A DNA stretch of 26,082 nucleotides from a virus: positions 1 through 26,082 of IMG/VR virus record IMGVR_UViG_3300036944_000511; one strand, given 5' to 3'. Of this stretch, positions 1 through 6,548 are shown in pieces. The notes under the pieces are model-generated. The model was not told the origin of the DNA. It saw only the letters and a list, made by a program, of their open reading frames with translations, and ran no database searches. How positions within the stretch are numbered: position 1 is the first letter of the stretch; each line of letters opens with the position of its first letter. Made by a program: the position numbers and the translations under genes.

Positions 1-227
1 CTGCGATCTTCGGTAGCCACGACTACGATCCGACTTTGCGCCACGGCAACTTCATTGAAATGGCCCGTGCGACTGAGGACGGGAGGCAGGGGGCTGTTGC
101 CCGAGCCGCCGCAGCCGAAGCCCGAGCCGATAGGCTGGCGAAGGCGTTGACCGAGATTTCCGAGAACAGCGCGGCGGCTGGGTGGTCGCGTGACCTAGCC
201 CTCGCCGCCCTACAGCAGGAGGGGTGA
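1..227 (+). CDS. Hypothetical protein, 5' end outside the window
   Basis: The reading frame is open from position 3 to the TGA at 225-227, so this is the C-terminal part of a longer gene. A TTG at 36 could be an internal start, but the frame is open to the window edge and nothing marks 36 as a real start. The visible protein is alanine- and arginine-rich, with a predicted helical stretch (VARAAAAEARADRLAKAL) of coiled-coil character. I do not recognise a family. It is the first of three rightward genes, and the next start follows one base after its stop, so they are probably co-transcribed. Confidence 0.6.
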   Translation, partial: AIFGSHDYDPTLRHGNFIEMARATEDGRQGAVARAAAAEARADRLAKALTEISENSAAAGWSRDLALAALQQEG

Positions 228-228
228 C

Positions 229-453
229 GTGGCTTCCAAGATCACAGTCGAACGTATCCTACGCGATGACGATGACGCCTCGGGCCAGACAATCCGAGAG
301 TGGAAGCTGGAGCTTGAGGGCGACACGCTGACCATCAGCGGAAGCCGTCACCGTCCCGACTCTTGGCTCATCATCCGCCTGTCGGATGCTGACGAGTTCA
401 TGGCCGACATCAAAGGCCTGATGTCGATCCACTATGCCGGAGAGATCAAATGA
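229..453 (+). CDS. Small hypothetical protein (74 aa)
   Basis: The GTG start at 229 is preceded by a strong AGGAGGGG ribosome binding site (about 216-224) that overlaps the end of the upstream gene. The protein is acidic and looks like a compact alpha/beta fold, with alternating strands around TIREWKLELEGDTLTISG and DSWLIIRLSD, and no membrane segment. It ends in an ATGA-type overlap with the next gene (450-453), which indicates translational coupling. No family is recognised. It is a typical small accessory gene of an early phage cluster. Confidence 0.7.
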   Translation: MASKITVERILRDDDDASGQTIREWKLELEGDTLTISGSRHRPDSWLIIRLSDADEFMADIKGLMSIHYAGEIK

Positions 454-926
454 CCATCCAGACCCCTACCGATGCGCTGCGCCTGGTGCCTTGCCCGTTC
501 TGTGGCGGGGAGGCTGAGATCGTTCACATCGACGAGGGCGAGAACGCGGGCGGATCGTGCGTCTACTGCACGAAATGCCAAGCATCAAGCAACGTCGAGT
601 TCGAGTTCAAAGAGAACTTCGTCTCGAACTGGAACCGTCGAGCCGCCCCCGCATCGCCGCTGCCAGAAGGGGGCGGGGACGAGGCCCTGATCGCTGAACT
701 GAAGGAGGCGAGGGGGCTGATGAAGCCATTCGCGGCAATGGCCGACGAAGAAGGCGGATACAGGGACGACGACCGTCTGGCATGGGGGCTGAACCGCTGC
801 GACATCACATGGGGCAACCTACGCGCCGCCCGCGCCTTCCTCGCCCGCAATGGGAAGGGGGATTTGCAGAAAATGCAAAACAACGCCCCACGCAACGCTC
901 CACGCGGGCTGAGCGATGAGTGTTAG
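450..926 (+). CDS. Lar-like zinc-ribbon protein (restriction alleviation family-like)
   Basis: The N-terminal 65 residues match the layout of Lar-type phage zinc domains: LVPCPFCGGEAEI near residue 12, a second CxxC (CVYCTKC) near residue 37, and a closing W-N-R-R (SNWNRRA). In the family, Lar proteins of lambdoid phages moderate host type I restriction, but many phage proteins with this domain have no tested role. The second half (about residues 75-135) is a separate helical region containing W-G-L-N and A-R-A-F-L-A, which I do not recognise. The start is the ATG inside the previous gene's stop (ATGA), with GGAGAG upstream. Its stop overlaps the stop of the leftward spanin gene, so the two transcripts converge here without an intergenic terminator. 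Confidence 0.65.
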   Translation: MTIQTPTDALRLVPCPFCGGEAEIVHIDEGENAGGSCVYCTKCQASSNVEFEFKENFVSNWNRRAAPASPLPEGGGDEALIAELKEARGLMKPFAAMADEEGGYRDDDRLAWGLNRCDITWGNLRAARAFLARNGKGDLQKMQNNAPRNAPRGLSDEC

Positions 927-1210
927 AAAGGCCAGAACCAAGGCCGCGAATTAGCCTCTGCAATCGCAACAACGGCTTCACGCCGAACGTCGCACACACG
1001 CAAATCGCCATCCCCTGCAAGGATCGCTTTCGACAGATCCCCGATGGTCTGAGCGCCAGAAACGTCCACAGTGGACTCGCACGGCGTCTTGAGGCTATCG
1101 GGGATTACGCTTGTCGCGCAGGCCGATACGTTTATGGCGCAAATCGCCATTAATGCCTTTATCTTAGCGGGAGTTATGGTAGTGTCATGCCATGCGCGAA
1201 GATGAATCAT
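923..1210 (-). CDS. Putative outer-membrane spanin lipoprotein (Rz1-like)
   Basis: The sequence has a basic n-region (AKIK), a hydrophobic core (ALMAICAINVSA) and a lipobox-type cysteine (VSAC) near residue 31. A short periplasmic region with two more cysteines follows. Its C-terminal half (about DLSKAILAGDGDLRVCDVR) resembles Rz1-type o-spanins of proteobacterial phages, which disrupt the outer membrane together with an inner-membrane partner. It lies at the end of the lysis cassette, where a spanin is expected. The start is uncertain. ATG at 1210 has GGAG just upstream, but that ribosome site lies inside the HNH gene on the other strand. ATG at 1150 has AAAGG upstream but leaves no basic n-region. 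The original start may have been lost when the HNH gene inserted. Confidence 0.5.
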   Translation of the reverse strand: MIHLRAWHDTTITPAKIKALMAICAINVSACATSVIPDSLKTPCESTVDVSGAQTIGDLSKAILAGDGDLRVCDVRREAVVAIAEANSRPWFWPF

Positions 1211-1731
1211 GGAAGCTCCAACTCACTCGTAGGGGAACGCTGCGACAGCGTAGGCCAAAACGAGTAAAAATACCAACTGATGCTGAGTTTATCCTCGCCA
1301 GAATCGAGCCAGACACAAATGGCGGCTGCTGGCTGTGGACTGGGGCCATAAACACCGGTGGATACGGCTTCTCTAAGCGGGGCTTAGCCCACAGGCTTTC
1401 TCACAAAACGTTCAAAGGGGAGCCTGGAGATTTTTTAGTGTGCCACACATGCGACGTTCGGTCTTGTGTAAATCCAGACCACCTTTGGCTTGGGACACAC
1501 AAAGACAACTCTGATGACATGATGAAAAAACAAAGAGGAGGTTGGCATGAGAAAAAACCACATCACCTCTCAGTCTGGCACGACGGAGATCAAAATCCGT
1601 CCAGCAAACTTAGCAGTTTAAAAGCTGCGGAAATACGATCAAGTTCGCTTCACAAAGTTGATCTTGCTGAAAAATACGGAGTAAGCGTTTCGACCATAAA
1701 TCGCATTCTTGCCGGGACTATTTGGATTTAG
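1192..1731 (+). CDS. HNH homing-type endonuclease
   Basis: This 179-residue protein carries an HNH_3-like core. It has CWLWTGA (residues 46-52), GYGF, HRLS (67-70) and a CHTC...SCVNPDHLWLGTHKDN segment (84-106) with the metal-binding cysteines, the N of NP and the final histidine. Residues about 138-176 form a helix-turn-helix-like tail (DLAEKYGVSVSTINRIL) probably used for DNA recognition. Proteins of this kind nick or cut DNA at intronless target sites and spread their own gene. It is the only plus-strand gene inside the leftward late region. It overlaps the 3' end of the i-spanin gene by 14 bp and the 5' end of the o-spanin gene by 19 bp, and it is visibly more A+T-rich than its neighbours. 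No good Shine-Dalgarno precedes ATG 1192. Confidence 0.85.
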   Translation: MREDESWKLQLTRRGTLRQRRPKRVKIPTDAEFILARIEPDTNGGCWLWTGAINTGGYGFSKRGLAHRLSHKTFKGEPGDFLVCHTCDVRSCVNPDHLWLGTHKDNSDDMMKKQRGGWHEKKPHHLSVWHDGDQNPSSKLSSLKAAEIRSSSLHKVDLAEKYGVSVSTINRILAGTIWI

Positions 1732-2008
1732 ACCGCCTTAGTTTCTCCAGTTCGTCGCCATACCCATCAGGCAAGCGCTGGTCAGAGCCTTCGATGTTGT
1801 CAACTTCACGCTGTTTGTCCTCTTGCTCTTGGCGAATGGCCGGTGTCTGTGTGGCAACGTTATCAAGCGCCTTGGATGTGGCTTTCTCGGTGCGCTGTGA
1901 TTGGCCCTGTGATTGAGTGCATCGGCTGATGACGACCGTAGCGAGGATCAGAAGCGCAATCACAGCGGCGAGGTAGAGCCAGGATTTGGCCTCGCGGAGG
2001 AAGGTCAT
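1718..2008 (-). CDS. Putative inner-membrane spanin (Rz-like)
   Basis: This is a 96-residue type II membrane protein. A short cytoplasmic start (MTFLREAKS) is followed by one transmembrane helix (about residues 9-28, YLAAVIALLILATVVI). A charged, helical periplasmic domain then runs through EQEDKQREVDNIEG to RLPDGYGDELEKLRR. This topology and its place straight after the endolysin fit an i-spanin. ATG at 2008 is chosen because it forms an ATGA overlap with the endolysin stop. A GTG at 2014 in the same frame would add two residues. The last few codons (SKSK) are encoded by DNA that is also the 3' end of the reverse-strand HNH gene, so the original C-terminus may have been altered by that insertion. 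Confidence 0.55.
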   Translation of the reverse strand: MTFLREAKSWLYLAAVIALLILATVVISRCTQSQGQSQRTEKATSKALDNVATQTPAIRQEQEDKQREVDNIEGSDQRLPDGYGDELEKLRRSKSK

Positions 2009-2673
2009 GACCACCCACCCAACGTCAACGCGCGCTCAAACGCCCGAGCCTCGCCAGCGATCTTGTCGGCTTTGTCGGTGCCGTTAATGATGCGCCGGTC
2101 GTTCACGTAATCGCCAGCCGGATATGACGCCAAGGACTTGCCGGTAAACCAGCCTTCTTCCATGCCGCGAACCATGATGTCAGCGGCGATCTTCGGATCT
2201 AGCGCTAAGCGATAGTCGCGCGTCAGTGCGCCATTTAGGCCTAGTTCCGTGTCGGCCTTCTCATAGTTGTAGTCCCAAGTCAGTTGGACATAGCCGCGAC
2301 CGTAGGCGACCTGACCATGTTTGCCGGGAACGCCATATTTCTTGCCGCGTCCTTTGCCGTATTCCTCAATCGGCTGCATGGTCGAGGCTGTTTCATGCCA
2401 AGCCGTCGCCAATCCATAGGCGACATACTGGACGGGCCAAGCCGCCATTGCTTTCAGCAAGGCGTTGAAGCCATCCACTTGCGACTGTGACAGTGGACCG
2501 AACTTGGCTCGGACTTCCTTAAAGAAGGCGTCAGGGTATTGGAGGGTGTGTGCCTGCCTCTCAGACAGCCCATACGCCGCCCATGTTTGGTCGCCCGCCC
2601 ATCCGTCCACCTTTAGGCCTTTAGCGGCCTGTGCGGCGCGGATGAAGGCTTCGTTATCGGAGGCTTTGGTCAT
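2005..2673 (-). CDS. Endolysin, GH19/chitinase-like muramidase
   Basis: Residues 10-36 resemble a peptidoglycan-binding repeat (AAKGLKVDGWAGDQTWAAYG). The rest resembles phage GH19/lysozyme-like endolysins: AWHETAST (Glu94 the likely catalytic acid), IEEYGKGRGKKYG (103-114) and YGRGYVQLTWDYNY (124-137). At 222 residues it is of normal length for the family. It should hydrolyse the glycan backbone of peptidoglycan once holins let it reach the periplasm; no signal peptide or SAR segment is visible. The start has a strong GGAGG about 7 bases upstream and overlaps the stop of the preceding holin-like gene (ATGA). Confidence 0.88.
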   Translation of the reverse strand: MTKASDNEAFIRAAQAAKGLKVDGWAGDQTWAAYGLSERQAHTLQYPDAFFKEVRAKFGPLSQSQVDGFNALLKAMAAWPVQYVAYGLATAWHETASTMQPIEEYGKGRGKKYGVPGKHGQVAYGRGYVQLTWDYNYEKADTELGLNGALTRDYRLALDPKIAADIMVRGMEEGWFTGKSLASYPAGDYVNDRRIINGTDKADKIAGEARAFERALTLGGWS

Positions 2674-2903
2674 TTCTTCGCCTCCACCTTGGCAACCTCA
2701 ACGTCAGCGGTTTTCTTGGCCCCAAACGCGACCTCTGCCGCCTTGGCTCCATAGAGCGCCATTAGGATAATGCCGCCCGCTGTGATGACGCCAGCGTCTT
2801 TACCGTCGAATATGGCCCACGAAACAGCCGTGCCAGACGAGATAAGGCAATAGGGACGGGCAATCTCCCCGACGAACCATGCCGTGCGTTCCCATCCAGT
2901 CAT
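2670..2903 (-). CDS. Probable holin (two-helix membrane protein)
   Basis: This 77-residue protein has two hydrophobic segments (about 9-31 around FVGEIARPYCLISSGTAVSW, and 36-58 around AGVITAGGIILMALYG). They are followed by a lysine-rich, soluble tail (KKTADVEVAKVEAKK). Small size, two membrane helices, a charged C-terminus and a position immediately before the endolysin are the usual signs of a class II-type holin. It overlaps both neighbours by four bases. A neighbouring membrane gene could be the true holin, so the functional call is contextual. Confidence 0.6.
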   Translation of the reverse strand: MTGWERTAWFVGEIARPYCLISSGTAVSWAIFDGKDAGVITAGGIILMALYGAKAAEVAFGAKKTADVEVAKVEAKK

Positions 2904-3307
2904 CCCGTCACCTCAAACTCAATGCCGGGGCTTTCGGACACTTCCGTCAGGCCGGGGCAGATCACGCTTTCGCGCAGACGAATGATGTATTTCCCCGGAA
3001 CAAGGGGTTCCGTTAGAACTGTCTCATAGGTGCTGATAGGCTCTTTGATGGTCCGTGTAGGCACCGGCAGTCGGATCGTCTCGACACCGCGCCGTAGCTC
3101 CATCTGAGGGCCATTCGTGCAGCCTTCGATTGGCTTGCGGTGAATCTCTGCACTGATCGTCAGCTTGTCGGGCTCAACGATAGGAGGAGACACGGACACC
3201 CACTTGACTTTAGGGTCATCAAAAGAGCGCCATCCCACCACGCCAGCGAAGGCGACAAACGAGACGACGACGCCAATCTGAATCAGGCGCATGGTGTGAA
3301 CGGTCAT
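2900..3307 (-). CDS. Membrane-anchored beta-rich protein of the lysis cassette
   Basis: This 135-residue protein has one N-terminal membrane helix (about residues 7-25, RLIQIGVVVSFVAFAGVVGW). The extracytoplasmic part is rich in beta-strand and proline: VKWVSVSPPIVEPDKLTISA, a middle cysteine (EGCTNGP), then VPGKYIIRLRESVICPG. It looks like an immunoglobulin-like or other beta-sandwich domain with a possible disulfide. It is translationally coupled to both neighbours (TGATG at 3307, ATGA at 2900). I do not recognise a family. Its position suggests a role in lysis or envelope modification. Confidence 0.7.
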   Translation of the reverse strand: MTVHTMRLIQIGVVVSFVAFAGVVGWRSFDDPKVKWVSVSPPIVEPDKLTISAEIHRKPIEGCTNGPQMELRRGVETIRLPVPTRTIKEPISTYETVLTEPLVPGKYIIRLRESVICPGLTEVSESPGIEFEVTG

Positions 3308-3831
3308 CAGCCTACGCCTTTGAACACGACAGCGCCGATAGCCGTCACGAACGCCAGGATAACCGCCATGCCGACCGTGCGGCTGTTGTTCTCCACGCCC
3401 TCTAGGCGCTTGCTGACGGCGCTTAGAGCCTCAGTCGTGGCATACCCTTTCAGCTTGGCGTCTAGCTCGCCGGGAAGGGCGGCAATGGCGCGAGAGACCT
3501 TGTCCATTTCCCCGCGCAGGAAGATGTCCTTTTGTTCGGCCATGGTCGAAGCCGCGCGCGTTCGCTCGTCAATCCTTGCCAGCAATTCGCGGTCTGTGCT
3601 CATGGGGTTCTCGTCTATCATTTCTTCCTCAACGCGCGACGGCTGTAGGCGAGACGCGGACATCAAAATCTGTTTGACGTTGGCGAGCGGTGCGGCAGGA
3701 ACATAGGGCGGAACAGCCATCGCCATCATGTCCTTGATTTCTCGTCGGGACACCACCATGCTCAGCGCCCACGCCAAAAGCGACGCTCCAGCGACTGCGA
3801 AGATCGCCATACCAAGTGCAAACGAGTTCAC
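3307..3831 (-). CDS. Double-anchored coiled-coil membrane protein, holin/antiholin candidate
   Basis: The GTG start at 3831 has a strong GGAGG eight bases upstream. The 174 residues contain an N-terminal hydrophobic helix (about 4-27, FALGMAIFAVAGASLLAWAL) and a proline-rich linker. A long charged helical middle follows (about 75-145, with REMD-type heptads such as LLARIDERTR and SAVSKRLEGVEN). A C-terminal hydrophobic helix (about 152-171, VGMAVILAFVTAIGAVVF) ends the protein. The C-terminal half resembles tail-anchored XhlA-like holin-associated proteins. An internal ATG (3601, MSTDRELL) could give that half alone as a second product. The first 200 bp overlap the preceding gene in another frame. 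Confidence 0.6.
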   Translation of the reverse strand: MNSFALGMAIFAVAGASLLAWALSMVVSRREIKDMMAMAVPPYVPAAPLANVKQILMSASRLQPSRVEEEMIDENPMSTDRELLARIDERTRAASTMAEQKDIFLRGEMDKVSRAIAALPGELDAKLKGYATTEALSAVSKRLEGVENNSRTVGMAVILAFVTAIGAVVFKGVG

Positions 3832-4237
3832 CGATACGGCCTCCGCTCAGCCATGAAAGTCCCAAGACCTGCGCAATCAGTAGCGCATTTTCCGAATGAA
3901 CGTAAGGCAACCAGAGGTCGGTGCCGATAGAATAGGCAAACCAATAAAGCCCATGCCACAAGACCATGAGAGAGAAGGTCGCGGGCATGATCCATGTCCA
4001 ACGATGGCGCGTCACTAGAGACAGGGACAAAAAACCCGCACACAGGTCAATCAACGCTCTGACTATAAGCTCAGCCTGTAGTTCTGTTAGAGCCCAAACC
4101 GGATCACTGATGACGGCTTTGGAGATAGCCGTCTGGACGAAGACAAGCGCTAGCAGGGCAAGCGAAGGCCACGCGCGCCGATCCATAGCTGCAACCACAG
4201 CCAAGACGATTCCTACAGTCCAGACGGCTTGGAGCAT
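3629..4237 (-). CDS. Multi-pass membrane protein with an out-of-frame-looking tail
   Basis: About residues 1-135 form four hydrophobic segments (LQAVWTVGIVLAVVAAM, SLALLALVFVQTAI, IVRALIDLCAGFLSLSL, TWIMPATFSLMVLWHGLYW) and perhaps a fifth (ALLIAQVLGLSWL). They look like a real integral membrane protein of the lysis region. The last 65 residues, from about GRIGELVC, overlap the next gene in a different frame and have low-complexity, shadow-like composition. If the frame changed near 3850-3840, translation would instead stop at 3828, directly abutting the next GTG start. So the natural gene may end there, and this 202-residue reading may reflect a frameshift. The start overlaps the stop of the 30-codon gene (TAATG). 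Confidence 0.55.
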   Translation of the reverse strand: MLQAVWTVGIVLAVVAAMDRRAWPSLALLALVFVQTAISKAVISDPVWALTELQAELIVRALIDLCAGFLSLSLVTRHRWTWIMPATFSLMVLWHGLYWFAYSIGTDLWLPYVHSENALLIAQVLGLSWLSGGRIGELVCTWYGDLRSRWSVAFGVGAEHGGVPTRNQGHDGDGCSALCSCRTARQRQTDFDVRVSPTAVAR

Positions 4238-4329
4238 TACCGACTCGTTCGCGGTTTAGGGCGGGGCTTGGGCGGTGGCGGGCTGTTTTTCGGATTCATC
4301 GGAGCGCCGGTTTTGCGTGACTTGCTCAT
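4237..4329 (-). CDS. Basic proline-rich microprotein (30 aa)
   Basis: A 30-codon gene begins MSKSRKTGAPMNPK, continues with a proline/lysine/arginine tract (PPPPKPRPKPR) and stops with TAATG shared with the next gene's start. Its own ATG overlaps the stop of the upstream 36-codon gene (TGATG), and GGAG lies about five bases before it. This double coupling in an operon that uses such overlaps throughout is the main support. No family is recognised. The composition suggests a nucleic-acid- or surface-binding peptide, which is inference only. Confidence 0.55.
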   Translation of the reverse strand: MSKSRKTGAPMNPKNSPPPPKPRPKPRTSR

Positions 4330-4439
4330 CACTCCGTCTCCCGGCTGTGCTTGATGGTGCAGTTTAGGCGTCCGCAAACACGGCATTGATTGGGCGGAGG
4401 AGGTGGATTTTGGGGGTCCAGAGGATCGCCGTCAGCCAT
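4329..4439 (-). CDS. Cysteine-containing microprotein (36 aa)
   Basis: The 36-residue product has an acidic/proline N-terminal half (DPLDPQNPPPPPN) and a small cysteine cluster (QCRVCGRLNC), i.e. CxxC followed by another cysteine and a histidine, that might bind a metal. GGAG sits eight bases before the ATG at 4439. The stop overlaps the next start (TGATG). It lies 41 bp downstream of the tailspike gene. Small proteins with a short PPxPxxCxxC layout occur in phage late regions, but I cannot name one. Confidence 0.6.
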   Translation of the reverse strand: MADGDPLDPQNPPPPPNQCRVCGRLNCTIKHSRETE

Positions 4440-4480
4440 ATCAGTAACTCCAAAGGGCGGGATTGCCCGGCATCAAGTTA

Positions 4481-6448
4481 TCAGTAGGTCAGGGGCGTGG
4501 CGATAGATTTGTTGACTGCGCCAGAGTTGTCGGAAACCGTGCTGAGGCAATCTCGGATGCGGGCGCGGTTAATTGTGAAGTTGGTGACAGAAGAACCAAT
4601 GAAAATCCCCCAAGTAGGGGCGTTGGCGCTGGCCCCGCGTTCAACGATTCCCTCTCCAACGGAAACGTCATCAATCGCGCCCTGAAGCACGATCCCCCCT
4701 TTGTTCGCGGCCCCTCCCGCTCTAATGCCGCTTAGCTTGTATCCGGGTAAGATTTCGATCTTTCGGCCCTTGCCGACATCAATTCCGTTCTCGCCAATGA
4801 CCAAGGTGTTGTGGACATCAAATGCTGTCTTCAGCATATTGGACGAGCCGCTATCCAAGAACATAAGAATACCCGACTGTCCGGTATTGTAGATCATGGC
4901 AAACTCAAGAACGTGAAGCCCAAATCCTCCAGTGTATGAGCCGGTAGGGTCAATAATAGCCAGCCCATTCTCGGAGACGGTGTCTAGGTATCCTTGAGAG
5001 ATGTTTACGGAATACAAGATACTGTCGTCAGCGCGAGGAATCATAGAGATTGCGTTGCGGCAAAAACCAAGATGGGGCTGTGTCATAAACAGGCCGTCAA
5101 CGTCTTCAATTAGCACGGCATGATGAAGGTGGTTGTTTCCATTCTGGCCGCGCCAATCGACGCTATCGATGTGAATTTCAGCGGGGATCGTAGGAGTGCT
5201 TCCCTTGCCTACGCGAAGCAGATGCGAGCCAGGTCGGAACGCTGCGAAGTTCGCATCCGATGTGATGTCGCAACTTCCAGCGATATGGCAATGAACCGAC
5301 CCCTCAAGATAGACCCCGCCGTGGTGAGCAGCCAATCGCGTCGTCCCGATACGAGCATTGTTCGCTTGTGTCAGTCGAATGATGTTGCCTGAAGTCGTAT
5401 CAACTTGCGTGTACGAACCAAAGTCGTGAAACTCAACGCCTTGAATGTTGGGGCCGCTGGTGGGGTAGGCGTGAAACACATCGCCGTAATCCGTCATCGG
5501 CATAAACAGCGTTGCTCCGACTCCATCGCCCCTAGTGACCGTGCCGCTTCCCGTTATGTTTAGGGTGCTTCTTAGAGGGTACGAGCCAGAGGGCGCATAT
5601 ACTGTCGCCCCACCTTCGAGCGCCGCATCATCATAGGCCTGCTGAATGTAAGCCGACACGTCGCCAAAATACGACCGAGACGCAATGCTTGAGTGCAAAT
5701 TCGTAGGGATATAATCGAGGACATTTATCGTCCGTTCGTTCAGATTTATTCGGAAGGTCCGACGCTGAACAATGTTTCCTCCTGCAATATCGGCCTTGCC
5801 TGCTACAACGGCGTTGGCGGCGGCTGTGCCAGCGGTGGATCCTGCCGTTGTTCCGGCCGCTGCGCCCGCCGTTGTTCCGGCCGCTGCGCCCGCCGTAGCA
5901 CCAGCAGCAGCGCCCGCAATAGCGCCGTTGACCGTGGCGTCTTCAGCGGCTTGTTGGGCCTCTGCGACAGCGGCATTCAAGTCAGCCAGAAGCACCGACG
6001 CTCCAACGCCGATATTCCCGCCTTCAATGCTGACCTCAACGCAATCGCCATTGATGGAAACTTCAATATCGCCGCATGTGTCGCACGAACCAGCGTTGTT
6101 CAGGCCAAGCAAGATGAACGGGCCGCCAAGGGTCCAGTTTTCAAACCCGGAACCATCGGTCAGAACGATGTCGTAGGACAGGATTTCATCGTCAGTGTCA
6201 GGCGATCCACTGTCCAACAGCGCCATGTCCGCCTTTTCAAGCGTCAGGACTAGGGCGTCATCAACGTTCGCGAACACCGAGCCATTAGGGGTAGCTGCGC
6301 TCGTGACTTGCAGCAAAACAGTCGTTCCACGGCGGATCGTGAACAGCGGCGTAAAGGCTGCGAACGAGAAAAACCGTCCGCGCGGTGTATAAGTGACGCG
6401 CTTGTCGCTGTTGCGGCGGGCCAGGATTTTCTCAGCCGAGCAAGTCAT
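4481..6448 (-). CDS. Tailspike/tail fibre with right-handed beta-helix domain
   Basis: Residues 1 to about 170 form an N-terminal beta-rich, presumably virion-binding, part with three cysteines (SCDTCGDIEV). Residues about 175-225 are a Gly/Ala/Thr repeat region (GAAAGTTA units) that probably forms a flexible or triple-stranded neck. From INVLDYIP onward the protein resembles pectate-lyase-3-type tailspikes (VSAYIQQAYDDA, GGATVYAPSGSYPL), with Asn/Gly-rich beta-helix turns to about residue 640. Such proteins bind and often depolymerise surface polysaccharide during adsorption. ATG 6448 (MTCSAEK) is chosen. A longer frame to 6490 adds residues of poor quality and crosses the small upstream gene. 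The product is 655 residues. Confidence 0.85.
   Translation of the reverse strand: MTCSAEKILARRNSDKRVTYTPRGRFFSFAAFTPLFTIRRGTTVLLQVTSAATPNGSVFANVDDALVLTLEKADMALLDSGSPDTDDEILSYDIVLTDGSGFENWTLGGPFILLGLNNAGSCDTCGDIEVSINGDCVEVSIEGGNIGVGASVLLADLNAAVAEAQQAAEDATVNGAIAGAAAGATAGAAAGTTAGAAAGTTAGSTAGTAAANAVVAGKADIAGGNIVQRRTFRINLNERTINVLDYIPTNLHSSIASRSYFGDVSAYIQQAYDDAALEGGATVYAPSGSYPLRSTLNITGSGTVTRGDGVGATLFMPMTDYGDVFHAYPTSGPNIQGVEFHDFGSYTQVDTTSGNIIRLTQANNARIGTTRLAAHHGGVYLEGSVHCHIAGSCDITSDANFAAFRPGSHLLRVGKGSTPTIPAEIHIDSVDWRGQNGNNHLHHAVLIEDVDGLFMTQPHLGFCRNAISMIPRADDSILYSVNISQGYLDTVSENGLAIIDPTGSYTGGFGLHVLEFAMIYNTGQSGILMFLDSGSSNMLKTAFDVHNTLVIGENGIDVGKGRKIEILPGYKLSGIRAGGAANKGGIVLQGAIDDVSVGEGIVERGASANAPTWGIFIGSSVTNFTINRARIRDCLSTVSDNSGAVNKSIATPLTY
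5844..5915 (-). repeat. Tandem 24-bp repeats inside the tailspike gene
   Basis: Two exact 24-bp copies (5844-5867 and 5868-5891; unit gccgttgttccggccgctgc plus gccc on the plus strand) are followed by a degenerate third copy (5892-5915). Each unit encodes eight residues of the Gly-Ala-Thr neck (GAAAGTTA). The unit length is a multiple of three, so copy-number change alters neck length without shifting the frame. Confidence 0.85.
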
Positions 6449-6449
6449 G

Positions 6450-6548
6450 TTATTGTGGCCCCATGAACAGAATTCTAATCGTCGCCACACTTCTCGCCGT
6501 CGTGGCTTCTGGCTTTATCAGCCAGTTTTGGCTCTTTATCGCACTCAT
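6450..6548 (-). CDS. Possible microprotein (32 aa) between ejection protein and tailspike
   Basis: The ATG at 6548 forms an ATGA overlap with the stop of the 805-residue gene. The frame stays open for 32 codons (MSAIKSQNWLIKPEATTARS and on) and stops two bases before the tailspike ATG. That arrangement matches the packing of the whole operon. Against it: there is no clear Shine-Dalgarno and no recognisable motif. It may serve only to carry ribosomes to the tailspike start. Confidence 0.4.
   Translation of the reverse strand: MSAIKSQNWLIKPEATTARSVATIRILFMGPQ

Noticed and set aside
3828-4043. 71-codon frame ending at the GTG start of the 174-residue gene
   Set aside because: Only its last few codons are of interest, as the possible shifted end of the membrane protein. 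The rest is a shadow of that gene.
5772-6176. Plus-strand Ala/Pro-rich 134-codon frame
   Set aside because: It is the antisense reading of the tailspike Gly-Ala-Thr repeats; low complexity keeps that frame open.
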